DNA of 13,015 nt from CALJUZ01 sp003387805 (GTDB lineage Bacteria; Bacillota; Limnochordia; Limnochordales; ZCTH02-B6), in the NCBI GenBank assembly GCA_937975235.1, contig CALJUZ010000070.1, positions 1 to 13,015 of the forward strand. Direction: 5' to 3'. Shown here piece by piece: positions 1 to 6,007 of this stretch (position 1 is the first letter of the stretch; each line of letters opens with the position of its first letter). The position numbers were made by a program, and so were the translations under genes. The notes under the pieces are model-generated. The model was not told where the DNA came from and did no database searches. It was given only the letters and a program-made list of their open reading frames with translations.

Positions 1-11
1 GTGGGACGCTG
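1..11. promoter_or_regulatory. Half of a phased palindromic site, cut by the window edge
   Basis: Bases 2-11 read TGGGACGCTG, the right arm of the palindrome that recurs at 177-261 and 426-479. The position is exactly 250 bp left of the matching arm at 252-261. The left arm would lie outside the window, so this is probably the last site of another array. Confidence 0.5.
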
Positions 12-77
12 GCGTGGGCGTCAATCAGAAGGAAGGCGGCGCGCCGCGCCACCGACATCCACAAATTGTAAAGGTCC

Positions 78-93
78 AGGTACAGAGCTTGCT
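78..93 (+). promoter_or_regulatory. Candidate sigma-54-type -24/-12 promoter
   Basis: GG at 79-80 and GC at 91-92 have the strict 10-bp separation of sigma-54 promoters. The element reads AGGTAC-N5-CTTGCT against the family consensus TGGCAC-N5-TTGCW. The start site would be near 104. A palindromic site ends at base 11, about 68 bp upstream, a usual distance for enhancer-binding proteins. No gene follows on this strand before purD, which is convergent. It could drive a small RNA, be a relic, or be a chance match. Confidence 0.35.
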
Positions 94-176
94 AGTTCTT
101 GACAGTTCTGCCTCGCCCCCCTGCCCCAATGCCGACTTGACGCAGCGGGGCGTCCGGGCAGGCCGGTCAGCCGGTG

Positions 177-261
177 AAGCGACCCACAGTGGGACGCAAA
201 CCATTGGAAGCGTCCCAAAATGAGACGCTTGGGCAAGGAAGCGTCCCACTGTGGGACGCTC
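177..261. promoter_or_regulatory. Array of three 23-bp palindromes at 31-bp pitch
   Basis: Three sites start at 177, 208 and 239, exactly 31 bp apart. Each has a 10-bp left arm close to AAGCGTCCCA, a 3-bp spacer (CAG, AAA, CTG) and a right arm close to TGGGACGCTT. Site 177-199 has arms AAGCGACCCA and TGGGACGCAA. Site 208-230 has AAGCGTCCCA and TGAGACGCTT. Site 239-261 has AAGCGTCCCA and TGGGACGCTC. A 31-bp pitch is about three helical turns, so dimeric proteins would sit on one face of the DNA. The core resembles palindromes of the TGTCCCA-N3-TGGGACA kind that I associate with AcoR/DhaR-like sigma-54 activators; that link is inference. Confidence 0.7.
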
Positions 262-327
262 TCGGCGAATGGGAAAACAAGGAAGATGATGCGACGCAAT
301 GCGCACATCCATAACTTGTAAACACCC

Positions 328-343
328 AGCTAGACGGCTTTAC
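328..343 (+). promoter_or_regulatory. Decayed copy of the -24/-12-like element
   Basis: This is the position equivalent to 78-93 in the second 250-bp module. It reads AGCTAGACGGCTTTAC, so the essential GG has become GC and TTGC has become TTTA. It should not act as a sigma-54 promoter. Its value is as evidence that the module was duplicated and one copy has degenerated. Confidence 0.3.
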
Positions 344-401
344 ATACCGTCGACAAGACGCTGGGCCCGGCGTCATCCAACGGGCGAAAACCTTTGCGTC
401 C

Positions 402-415
402 GCAAATTGGGAGCC
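402..415 (-). promoter_or_regulatory. Second sigma-54-like -24/-12 element, minus strand
   Basis: On the minus strand the sequence reads GGCTCCCAATTTGC, with GG and GC exactly 10 bp apart and TTGC at -12. The start site would be near 390, reading out of the left edge of the window. The palindromes at 426-479 lie immediately upstream on this strand, closer than typical enhancers. It could serve a leftward gene outside the window, but a leader of about 390 nt containing other palindromes would be odd, so a chance match is quite possible. Confidence 0.25.
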
Positions 416-425
416 GGAAACGCAA

Positions 426-510
426 CAGCGTCCCATAGTGGGATGGAAAATTGAACAAGCGTCCCACTATGGGACGCTTGGGCCAAAAACTGACTCATTA
501 TCGGGTGCCC
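426..510. promoter_or_regulatory. Second phased palindrome array (two good sites, one degenerate)
   Basis: Sites start at 426 and 457, again 31 bp apart. Site 426-448 is imperfect (left arm CAGCGTCCCA, spacer TAG, right arm TGGGATGGAA). Site 457-479 is perfect, with 10-bp arms AAGCGTCCCA and TGGGACGCTT around CTA. At the next 31-bp step (488-510) about 11 of 20 arm positions still fit, which suggests a third, decayed site. The perfect palindrome followed on the minus strand by TTCAATTTT could also fold like a terminator, but the exact phasing with other copies argues for protein binding. Confidence 0.65.
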
Positions 511-550
511 GTCCGTTGAACATGGAACCCACGTGTGTCCTTGTTCGCCG

Positions 551-823
551 CGGACAGCAACAAAGCCCTCCGGCCACGGCAGGCCGAGGCCCTAGAACGA
601 AGCCTTCGTGCCACGGCAGATCAAGGCCCTGATGCCGCGGCAGGACAAAGCCCTGGTGCCCCGGCAGAACGAAGTCCTCCGACCCCGGCAGAACAGAGCC
701 CCCGGCCATGGCAGAACGAAGCCCTAGAACGACGCCCTCGTGCCACGGCAGAACAAAGCCCTCACGCCACGGCAGAACAAAGCCCTCACGCCACGGCAGA
801 ACAAAGCCCCCGACCACGGCAGA
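551..823. repeat. 24-bp minisatellite, about ten units
   Basis: The commonest unit starts ACGGCAGAACAAAG and ends CACGCC (24 bp). Units run approximately 551-575, 576-612, 613-636, 637-660, 661-684, 685-707, 708-744, 745-768, 769-792, 793-815 and a partial one from 816. Units 745-768 and 769-792 are identical. Two units (576-612 and 708-744) are 37 bp, enlarged by an internal CTAGAACGA-type segment, and two are 23 bp. Because 37 and 23 are not multiples of three, the array breaks reading frame, which argues against a coding role although no stop codons interrupt one minus-strand frame (8-residue repeat GFVLPWRE). Most unit junctions contain TGCCACGGCA, a short inverted repeat. Confidence 0.85.
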
Positions 824-862
824 CTGGCATCGAACTCCCGCTGCAGGGATGTCGGCGTACGA

Positions 863-2221
863 TCACCGCCGTGGACGCCCGATGTCCGTGCGGTAATGGC
901 AGCCTTCAAAATGAATCCGCTCGACGGCGGCGTACGCGGCGGCCCGGGCGGCCTCCAGATCCGGGCCCGTGGCCGTCACGCTCAGCGCCCGCCCGGCGGC
1001 GGTCACCAGCCGGCCGGCCTCGTCCCGGGCCGTGCCGCCGTGGAAAACGACGACACCGTCGGGCACGTCGTCCAGGCCGCGGATGGGACGGCCCGTGGCG
1101 AAGTCGCCGGGGTAGCCTTCGGCCGCCATCACGACGCAGCACGCCGCATCAACGCTCCACGCGGGCCGCACGCCGCTCAGGTCCCCTGCGGCCACGGCCG
1201 TCAGGATTTCCAGCAAATCGCCGTCAAACCGACGCATGACGGACTGGGTCTCGGGATCGCCGAAGCGGGCGTTGAATTCGAGGACTTTCGGTCCTTGCGG
1301 GGTCAGCATCAGCCCGGCGAACAGCACGCCTCGGAACGGCGTCCCCGCCTCGGCCAAAGCATCGATGGCCGGCTGCACGCACGTGCGCAGGATTTCCTCG
1401 TGCACGTCGGGCGGGCACTGCGGCACCGGCGTGATGGAGCCCATGCCGCCCGTGTTCGGACCCTGGTCGCCGGTGAAAACCCGCTTGTAGTCTTGCGCCG
1501 GCGGCATGGGGACGATGCGCCGGCCGTCGCTGAACACCATGACGGAAACCTCGGGGCCGGTCAGAAACTCCTCCAGAACCAGCTTGCGGCCCGCCCCGCC
1601 GAACGCCTCGCCGGACAGCATGGCGGCGGCCACGCCGGCCGCCTCCTCCCGGGAATGGCAAATGACGACGCCCTTCCCGCCCGCAAGACCATCGGCCTTC
1701 AAGACTAAAGGCGGCACGTCGTCGGCAGCCCGCTGGCCCCCGGGCCCGGCACTGCCGCCCGTGCCGGCACCCGTACCAGCGCCGGTGCCGCCCGCGCCGA
1801 AGTGTTCGTCAATGACCCGCATCGCTTCGTCCAGCGTCGTCGCCACGTGATACCGCGCCGTCGGAATGCCCGCCCGGGACATCAGCTCCTTGGCGAAGCT
1901 CTTGGACGATTCGATGCGGGCCGCGGCCGCCGTCGGCCCGGCGGCGGCGATGCCCTCCGCGTTCAGCCTGTCCACCAGGCCAAGGGCCAGCGGGTTTTCC
2001 GGGCACACGACCACCAGGTCGGCCCCCACCTCCCGGGCCGCGGCCACTTGCCCGTCCACGTCCGTGGCCGCCACCGGCAGGCAACGGGCCACCTCCTCGA
2101 TGCCCGCGTTGCCCGGCGCGGCGTACAGCGCGCCCACCCCGTCACTCTGCGCAAGCTTCCACACGATGGCGTGCTCCCGGCCGCCGCCGCCGACCACCAG
2201 CACCGTCTTCTTGCGGGACAA
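863..2221 (-). CDS. purD: Phosphoribosylamine-glycine ligase (GAR synthetase)
   Basis: PurD joins phosphoribosylamine and glycine with ATP to give GAR, the second step of purine synthesis, in the cytosol. The 452-residue protein has the N-terminal GGGGREHA motif (residues 11-18), the ATP-grasp core KADGLAGGKGV (175-185), GPNTGGMG (254-261) and FNARFGDPETQ near 315, and ends with the usual IHFEG...YRTDIG. It is about 25 residues longer than usual because of a Gly/Thr-rich insert at about 142-167, in the loop before the KADGL strand. The normally conserved VGPExPL reads VCPENPL here. The start is TTG at 2219-2221, chosen because AAGGAGGG lies 8 nt upstream. It is the last gene of the operon, 22 nt after purH. 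Confidence 0.96.
   Translation of the reverse strand: MSRKKTVLVVGGGGREHAIVWKLAQSDGVGALYAAPGNAGIEEVARCLPVAATDVDGQVAAAREVGADLVVVCPENPLALGLVDRLNAEGIAAAGPTAAAARIESSKSFAKELMSRAGIPTARYHVATTLDEAMRVIDEHFGAGGTGAGTGAGTGGSAGPGGQRAADDVPPLVLKADGLAGGKGVVICHSREEAAGVAAAMLSGEAFGGAGRKLVLEEFLTGPEVSVMVFSDGRRIVPMPPAQDYKRVFTGDQGPNTGGMGSITPVPQCPPDVHEEILRTCVQPAIDALAEAGTPFRGVLFAGLMLTPQGPKVLEFNARFGDPETQSVMRRFDGDLLEILTAVAAGDLSGVRPAWSVDAACCVVMAAEGYPGDFATGRPIRGLDDVPDGVVVFHGGTARDEAGRLVTAAGRALSVTATGPDLEAARAAAYAAVERIHFEGCHYRTDIGRPRR
1754..1789 (-). repeat. 12-bp tandem repeat encoding the PurD Gly/Thr insert
   Basis: Three consecutive 12-bp units of the type GGCACCGGCGCT encode GTGA-GTGA-GTGG (residues 145-156). The insert lies in an ATP-grasp loop where E. 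coli PurD has only a few residues. The in-frame period suggests growth by replication slippage. Confidence 0.6.
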
Positions 2222-2229
2222 AGGCGAAG

Positions 2230-2237
2230 CCCTCCTT
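2230..2237 (-). promoter_or_regulatory. Ribosome binding site deciding the purD TTG start
   Basis: On the minus strand AAGGAGGG is followed by 8 nt and then TTG. It lies in the 22-nt gap after the purH stop. No ATG or GTG is better placed, so TTG is the likely initiator. Confidence 0.75.
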
Positions 2238-2243
2238 CAACAA

Positions 2244-4055
2244 TCAGTGCCGGAAATGCCGCCGGCCGGTGAAAACCATGGCGATGCCGTAGCGGTTGGC
2301 CGCCTCGATGGAGGCGTCGTCCCGAATAGAGCCGCCGGGCTGCACGATCACCGACACGCCCGCCGCGCCCGCGGCCTCCACCACGTCCGGGAACGGGAAA
2401 AACGCATCCGACGCCATGACCGAGCCCCGGGCGCCGTCGGCGATGCCTTTCACTTTGCCGGCGTGCGCGATGGCGTGGCGCGCCGCGTCAATGCGGTTCA
2501 TCTGGCCGGCGCCGATGCCCACCGTCATGTCGTCTTTGGCCAGCACGATGGCGTTGGACTTGACGTGCTTGCAGACGAGCCAAGCCAGTTCGGCCTGCCG
2601 CCACAGGTGCTCCGGCACCGGCGTCGTCGTCACCACCCGCCACTCGCTCCGGTCCAGGCCGGGCTCGTCGAAACTTTGCACCAGCATGCCGCCCATAACC
2701 CGCTGGTAATGCCACGGACCCGCGCCGCCCGGCACCTCGGCCGGCACCTGGCCCGGCACCCCGCCCGCCACCTGGCCCGGCACCTCGCCTGGCGCCCCGC
2801 CCTGTCCCTCGCCCCGGCCAAGAGCGCCTCGCCGCGGCCGCACCACCGTGTCCACGCCGTCTTCGATGCCCGGCCAAAAGCCCGTTCGCAGCAGCCGCAG
2901 CCCCTTCTTCTCCCGCAAAACGGCCAGGGCGTCCTCGTCAAAGTCGGGGGCGATGACGATCTCGAGAAAAATCGAGGACAGCAGCCGGGCCGTGGCCCCG
3001 TCCACCCGGCGGTTGAAGGCGACGATGCCGCCGAAAATCGACACGTCGTCGGCCCGAAACGCCCGCTCGAACGCCGTGGCCGGGTCGGGCCCGATGCCGA
3101 CGCCGCACGGATTCGTGTGCTTGACGGCCACCGCGGCGGGCACGCCGAACTCCATCACCAGCCGCAGCGCCGCGTCGGCGTCGTTGATGTTGTTGTAGGA
3201 AAGCTGCTTGCCGCCCAGCTGCTCGGCGCCGGCTACGGAAGGCAGGCCCGCGCCGTCGTCCAGCCGGTAGAAAGCCGCTTGCTGGTGCGGGTTTTCGCCG
3301 TAGCGCAAATCCTGAATCTTGGTGATGTGGATGGTCCACCGGTCCGGAAACGGGCTCGCGCCGGCAGCCCCGCCATCCGCATGGCCCGCATCGCCGGCAC
3401 CCGCGGCGCCCACATCGTCGGCACCGGCATGGCCCGCATCGCCGGCCCCGGCGGCGCCCTCCAGCTGCGCCGCCAGCCAGCGGCTGATGGCCGCATCGTA
3501 CGCCGCCGTGTGCTGAAAGGCCGTCAGCGCCAGCCGCCGGCGCATGGCCTCGGACACGCCGTCCGCCGAACGCAGGGCCCGGAGCACCTCGTCGTAATCC
3601 TCGGGCCGGACCACCACCACCACGTGGGCGTGGTTTTTCGCCGCGGCCCGCACCATGGCCGGCCCGCCGATGTCGATGTTCTCGATCGCGTCCCGCCACG
3701 TCACGCCGGGCCGGGCCACCGTCGCCTCGAACGGGTACAAGTTCACGCACACCAGGTCGATGCCGACGATGCCGTGCCGAGCCATGTCCTCCAGGTGCGC
3801 CGGGTCGCTGCGGTCGGCCAAAATGCCGCCGTGCACCTTCGGATGCAGCGTTTTCACCCGCCCGCCCAGCATCTCCGGAAAGCCGGTCACCGCCTCCACC
3901 GGCGTCACGGGCAGGCCCGCCTCGGCGAGAGCCCGCATGGTGCCGCCCGTGGACAGCAGCTCGTAGCCCAGCTCCGCCAGCCCTTTCGCAAACTCCACGA
4001 TGCCGGTTTTGTCGGACACGCTCAGCAGCGCTCGCTTCTTGCCGGACACATCCAT
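2244..4055 (-). CDS. purH: Bifunctional AICAR transformylase / IMP cyclohydrolase
   Basis: PurH formylates AICAR with 10-formyl-THF and closes the ring to IMP, the last two steps of the pathway. The IMP cyclohydrolase domain is at about 5-195 (LLSVSDKTG, STGGT, KTLHPKVHGG, NLYPFE, ENIDIGGP). The transformylase domain follows, with RYGENPHQ (251-258), catalytic KHTNPCG (312-318), KSNAIVLAKD and QPGGSIRD, ending FTGRRHFRH. At 603 residues it is about 90 longer than the Bacillus enzyme. The excess lies in two low-complexity inserts, at about 200-234 between the domains and at about 409-449 inside the transformylase. The start ATG at 4053-4055 gives MDVSGKKRALLSVSD, in register with the family; its ribosome site (AAGAAGGGG) is weak and close. 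It sits 49 nt after purN. Confidence 0.96.
   Translation of the reverse strand: MDVSGKKRALLSVSDKTGIVEFAKGLAELGYELLSTGGTMRALAEAGLPVTPVEAVTGFPEMLGGRVKTLHPKVHGGILADRSDPAHLEDMARHGIVGIDLVCVNLYPFEATVARPGVTWRDAIENIDIGGPAMVRAAAKNHAHVVVVVRPEDYDEVLRALRSADGVSEAMRRRLALTAFQHTAAYDAAISRWLAAQLEGAAGAGDAGHAGADDVGAAGAGDAGHADGGAAGASPFPDRWTIHITKIQDLRYGENPHQQAAFYRLDDGAGLPSVAGAEQLGGKQLSYNNINDADAALRLVMEFGVPAAVAVKHTNPCGVGIGPDPATAFERAFRADDVSIFGGIVAFNRRVDGATARLLSSIFLEIVIAPDFDEDALAVLREKKGLRLLRTGFWPGIEDGVDTVVRPRRGALGRGEGQGGAPGEVPGQVAGGVPGQVPAEVPGGAGPWHYQRVMGGMLVQSFDEPGLDRSEWRVVTTTPVPEHLWRQAELAWLVCKHVKSNAIVLAKDDMTVGIGAGQMNRIDAARHAIAHAGKVKGIADGARGSVMASDAFFPFPDVVEAAGAAGVSVIVQPGGSIRDDASIEAANRYGIAMVFTGRRHFRH
2731..2802 (-). 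repeat. 12/24-bp tandem repeat inside purH
   Basis: Six consecutive 12-bp units, seen on the plus strand as GGCACCTCGGCC, GGCACCTGGCCC, GGCACCCCGCCC, GCCACCTGGCCC, GGCACCTCGCCT and GGCGCCCCGCCC, pair into three 24-bp units. They encode the VPGQV-type repeats of the second PurH insert. The DNA period of 24 matches that of the minisatellite at 551-823, although the sequence differs. Confidence 0.75.
3379..3458 (-). repeat. 32-bp direct repeat at 48-bp spacing inside purH
   Basis: Two nearly identical 32-bp copies (3379-3410 and 3427-3458, both beginning GCATGGCCCGCATCGCCGGC) lie 48 bp apart. They encode the repeated GAGDAGHA peptide of the Gly/Ala/Asp-rich linker between the two PurH domains. 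In-frame duplication is the simplest explanation. Confidence 0.75.
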
Positions 4056-4104
4056 CGCCCCTTCTTGCCGGCGGCCCGCTCCACGAACGCGGCCCGCCCC
4101 AGCG

Positions 4105-4935
4105 TCATTCCCGGCCGGCCGGCGAGACAAACTTCACCCGCCGCCCGTCCAGGACGAATTTTTCCGTGGCCAGCCGCTTCAGGGCCCGCCAGTACAAATC
4201 ATGTTCCGCTTCCAAAATGCGGGCCGTCAGCGTCTCCACCGTGTCGCCGGGTTCCACCGGCACCGCCCGCTGGGCGATGATGGGCCCGGTGTCCATGCCC
4301 TCGTCCACCAGGTGCACGGTGCACCCCGTCACGCAGACGCCGTACTCCAGCGCCTGCCGCTGGGGCTCCAGGCCCGGAAACGCCGGCAGCAGCGACGGGT
4401 GAATGTTGACGATGCGGCCGGCGTAGCGGCGCAGCAGCTCGCCGCCCAAAAGCCGCATGAAACCCGCCAGAGCCACGTATTCGACGCCGCGGCGAAGAAG
4501 CTCCTCCAGCACCAGGTCGCTGTAGCGGCGGCGGGAGTAACGCCCCGTCTCGTCCCGGGCGGCGGCGGGCTCCACCACCACCGTCGGAACGCCGAATTCG
4601 GCGGCCCGCTCCAGCACGGGCGCCCCCGGCACGTCGCTCAGCACCAGCGCCAGCCGCATGGGCAAATCGCCCCGGCGCACGGCCTCGGCAATGGCCACGA
4701 AGTTGCTGCCCCGGCCCGACGCCAGGACCGCCAGCGCCGGCGCCTCCGCCGGCGCCGGGCCCGGGGCAGGCCCCGACCCGGGCCTCTGAGCGGCAGCCAA
4801 GCCCTGCGCCGGCGGGGCAGTCGGCCCCGGCCCCGGGACGGCCGCCGAGCCGGGCCCCGCTGCCGCGGCCGCCCCCGCCGCGGCCCCGCCGGCAGACGAA
4901 AACACCGGCCCCCCGCTCCGGCCGCCGTCCGTCAT
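4105..4935 (-). CDS. purN: GAR transformylase (10-formyl-THF dependent)
   Basis: PurN transfers a formyl group from 10-formyl-tetrahydrofolate to GAR, giving FGAR. The core has LASGRGSNF (71-79), NIHPSLLPAFPG (177-188) and TVHLVDEGMDTGPII (206-220). N177, H179 and D215 keep the spacing of the catalytic Asn/His/Asp triad. The 276-residue product is longer than the usual 190-215 because about 67 Ala/Pro/Gly-rich residues precede the first strand. The ATG at 4933-4935 overlaps the purM stop (ATGA), with a GAGG 10 nt upstream, indicating coupled translation. No ATG or GTG near the core offers a shorter product, so the extension is probably translated; a TTG at residue 46 lacks a ribosome site. 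Confidence 0.94.
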   Translation of the reverse strand: MTDGGRSGGPVFSSAGGAAAGAAAAAGPGSAAVPGPGPTAPPAQGLAAAQRPGSGPAPGPAPAEAPALAVLASGRGSNFVAIAEAVRRGDLPMRLALVLSDVPGAPVLERAAEFGVPTVVVEPAAARDETGRYSRRRYSDLVLEELLRRGVEYVALAGFMRLLGGELLRRYAGRIVNIHPSLLPAFPGLEPQRQALEYGVCVTGCTVHLVDEGMDTGPIIAQRAVPVEPGDTVETLTARILEAEHDLYWRALKRLATEKFVLDGRRVKFVSPAGRE

Positions 4936-5972
4936 CGGTACAACACCTCGCGCCGGCCGGCCACCACCTGGCCCACCACCGCCGCCCGCTCGCCCAGCTC
5001 CGCCGCCGCGGCCGCCACGGCCTCCGCCTGCTCCCCCGGCACGACGAGCACCATGCCCAGGCCGCAGTTGAACGTACGGCGCATCTCGGCTTCGCCGATG
5101 TTTCCCCACTCCTGCAAAAGATCGAAGACGGGCTGGCGGGCCCAGCGGCCTGTATCCAGCACCACGGCCGTGCCCTCGGGCAGACAGCGGGGGATGTTGT
5201 CCGTCAGCCCGCCGCCGGTGATGTGGGCCATTCCTTTCAAATCAAACCCCCGCTCCCGCAGCGCCAGCACCGTGCGCACGTAAATCCGGGTCGGCGCCAG
5301 CAGTACCTCGCCCAAAGTCCTTCCGCCCAGCTCCGGCGGACGATCCGCCAGCGTCCTGCCCGCCCGCTCCAGCACCCGCCGCACCAGGGAGAAGCCGTTG
5401 CTGTGGACGCCGCTGCTGGCCAGGCCCACCACCGCATCGCCCGGCCGGATGCGAGACCCGTCGATCAGATCCGGCCGGTTGACGACGCCCACCGCAAACC
5501 CCGCGATGTCGAACTCGCCGGGCGGATAATGCCCGGGCATCTCGGCCGTTTCGCCGCCCAGAAGGGCGCAGCCCGCCAGCCGGCACCCGTCGGCCACGCC
5601 TTGGACGATGCTCTCCACCACGTCGGGCCGCAGCTGGCCGCAGGCGATGTAATCCAGGAAAAACAGCGGCTCGGCGCCTTGCACCACCACGTCGTTGACG
5701 CACATGGCCACGCAGTCCTGCCCGATGGTGTCGTATTTCCCCAGCTCGAAGGCGATGCGCAGCTTGGTGCCCACGCCGTCCGCGCCCGCCACCAGCACAG
5801 GCTCGGGCCACTGCTTCGTATCCAGCTGAAACAGGCCGCCGAAGCCGCCCACGCCGCCCAGCACGCCCGGCCGCCGGGTGCGGGCCACGTGCCGGGCGAT
5901 GCGCGCCACCGCCTCCGCGCCCTTGTCAATGTCCACGCCGGCGTCCCGGTACGTCAAACCGTCGCGCTCCAT
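4932..5972 (-). CDS. purM: Phosphoribosylformylglycinamidine cyclo-ligase (AIR synthetase)
   Basis: PurM closes the imidazole ring of FGAM with ATP to give AIR. The 346-residue length is normal. Family motifs are present: DAGVDIDKG (10-18), ADGVGTK (64-70), VNDVVVQGAEPLFFLDY (92-108), GGETAEMPG (139-147), SSGVHSNGFSLVR (187-199) and HITGGGLTDNIPR. The ATG at 5970-5972 was chosen for GGAGGG 6 nt upstream and because MERDGLTYRDAGVD matches the family N-terminus; upstream in-frame residues are low-complexity read-through. It begins 35 nt after purF and overlaps purN by 4 nt. It is one of the few enzymes here without a low-complexity insert. Confidence 0.97.
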   Translation of the reverse strand: MERDGLTYRDAGVDIDKGAEAVARIARHVARTRRPGVLGGVGGFGGLFQLDTKQWPEPVLVAGADGVGTKLRIAFELGKYDTIGQDCVAMCVNDVVVQGAEPLFFLDYIACGQLRPDVVESIVQGVADGCRLAGCALLGGETAEMPGHYPPGEFDIAGFAVGVVNRPDLIDGSRIRPGDAVVGLASSGVHSNGFSLVRRVLERAGRTLADRPPELGGRTLGEVLLAPTRIYVRTVLALRERGFDLKGMAHITGGGLTDNIPRCLPEGTAVVLDTGRWARQPVFDLLQEWGNIGEAEMRRTFNCGLGMVLVVPGEQAEAVAAAAAELGERAAVVGQVVAGRREVLYR

Positions 5973-6007
5973 GGCCAACCCTCCACCCCGGTGCCCGCTT
6001 CCGAGCC

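Larger units (their letters stand above)
2..355. repeat. Degenerate regulatory module repeated at exact 250-bp offset (2-105 and 252-355)
   Basis: The two segments align without gaps at an offset of 250. Matching landmarks are TGGGACGCT (2-10/252-260), AAGGAAG (29-35/279-285), ACATCC (55-60/305-310), TTGTAAA (66-72/316-322) and CAG-TA-A--GCTT (77-90/327-340). Between landmarks they have diverged considerably, so this is an old duplication. Each copy has a palindrome on the left and, about 70 bp to the right, the position of a -24/-12-like element. A third partial copy consisting mainly of palindromes begins near 426, at an offset of about 249 from the 177 array. Confidence 0.6.
1..862. other. 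Gene-free, repeat-rich tract downstream of purD
   Basis: No open frame here has a plausible ribosome binding site together with recognisable protein sequence. The left half (1-510) is less G+C-rich than the operon and holds phased palindromes plus a 250-bp-spaced duplicated module with sigma-54-like elements. The right half (551-823) is a 24-bp minisatellite. No stem-loop followed by a T-run, as expected of an intrinsic terminator, is visible just after the purD stop. How operon transcription ends is therefore unclear. All sub-elements are listed separately. Confidence 0.75.

Noticed and set aside
177..479. Palindromes as intrinsic terminators
   Set aside because: Only one has anything like a T-rich tail, and terminators do not occur in series at an exact 31-bp pitch.
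467..817. 116-codon minus-strand frame with 8-residue repeats (GFVLPWRE)
   Set aside because: It starts at a GTG without a ribosome site inside the minisatellite, and repeat units of 37 and 23 bp break the frame, so selection is not on a protein.
551..823. CRISPR array
   Set aside because: Units are contiguous with no unique spacers, and no cas gene is present.
535..1239. 234-codon plus-strand frame with QSPHATAE repeats
   Set aside because: It is made of the minisatellite plus antisense purD; no ribosome site and no family resemblance.
1866..4280. 804-codon plus-strand frame opposite purD and purH
   Set aside because: Antisense shadow with low-complexity composition.
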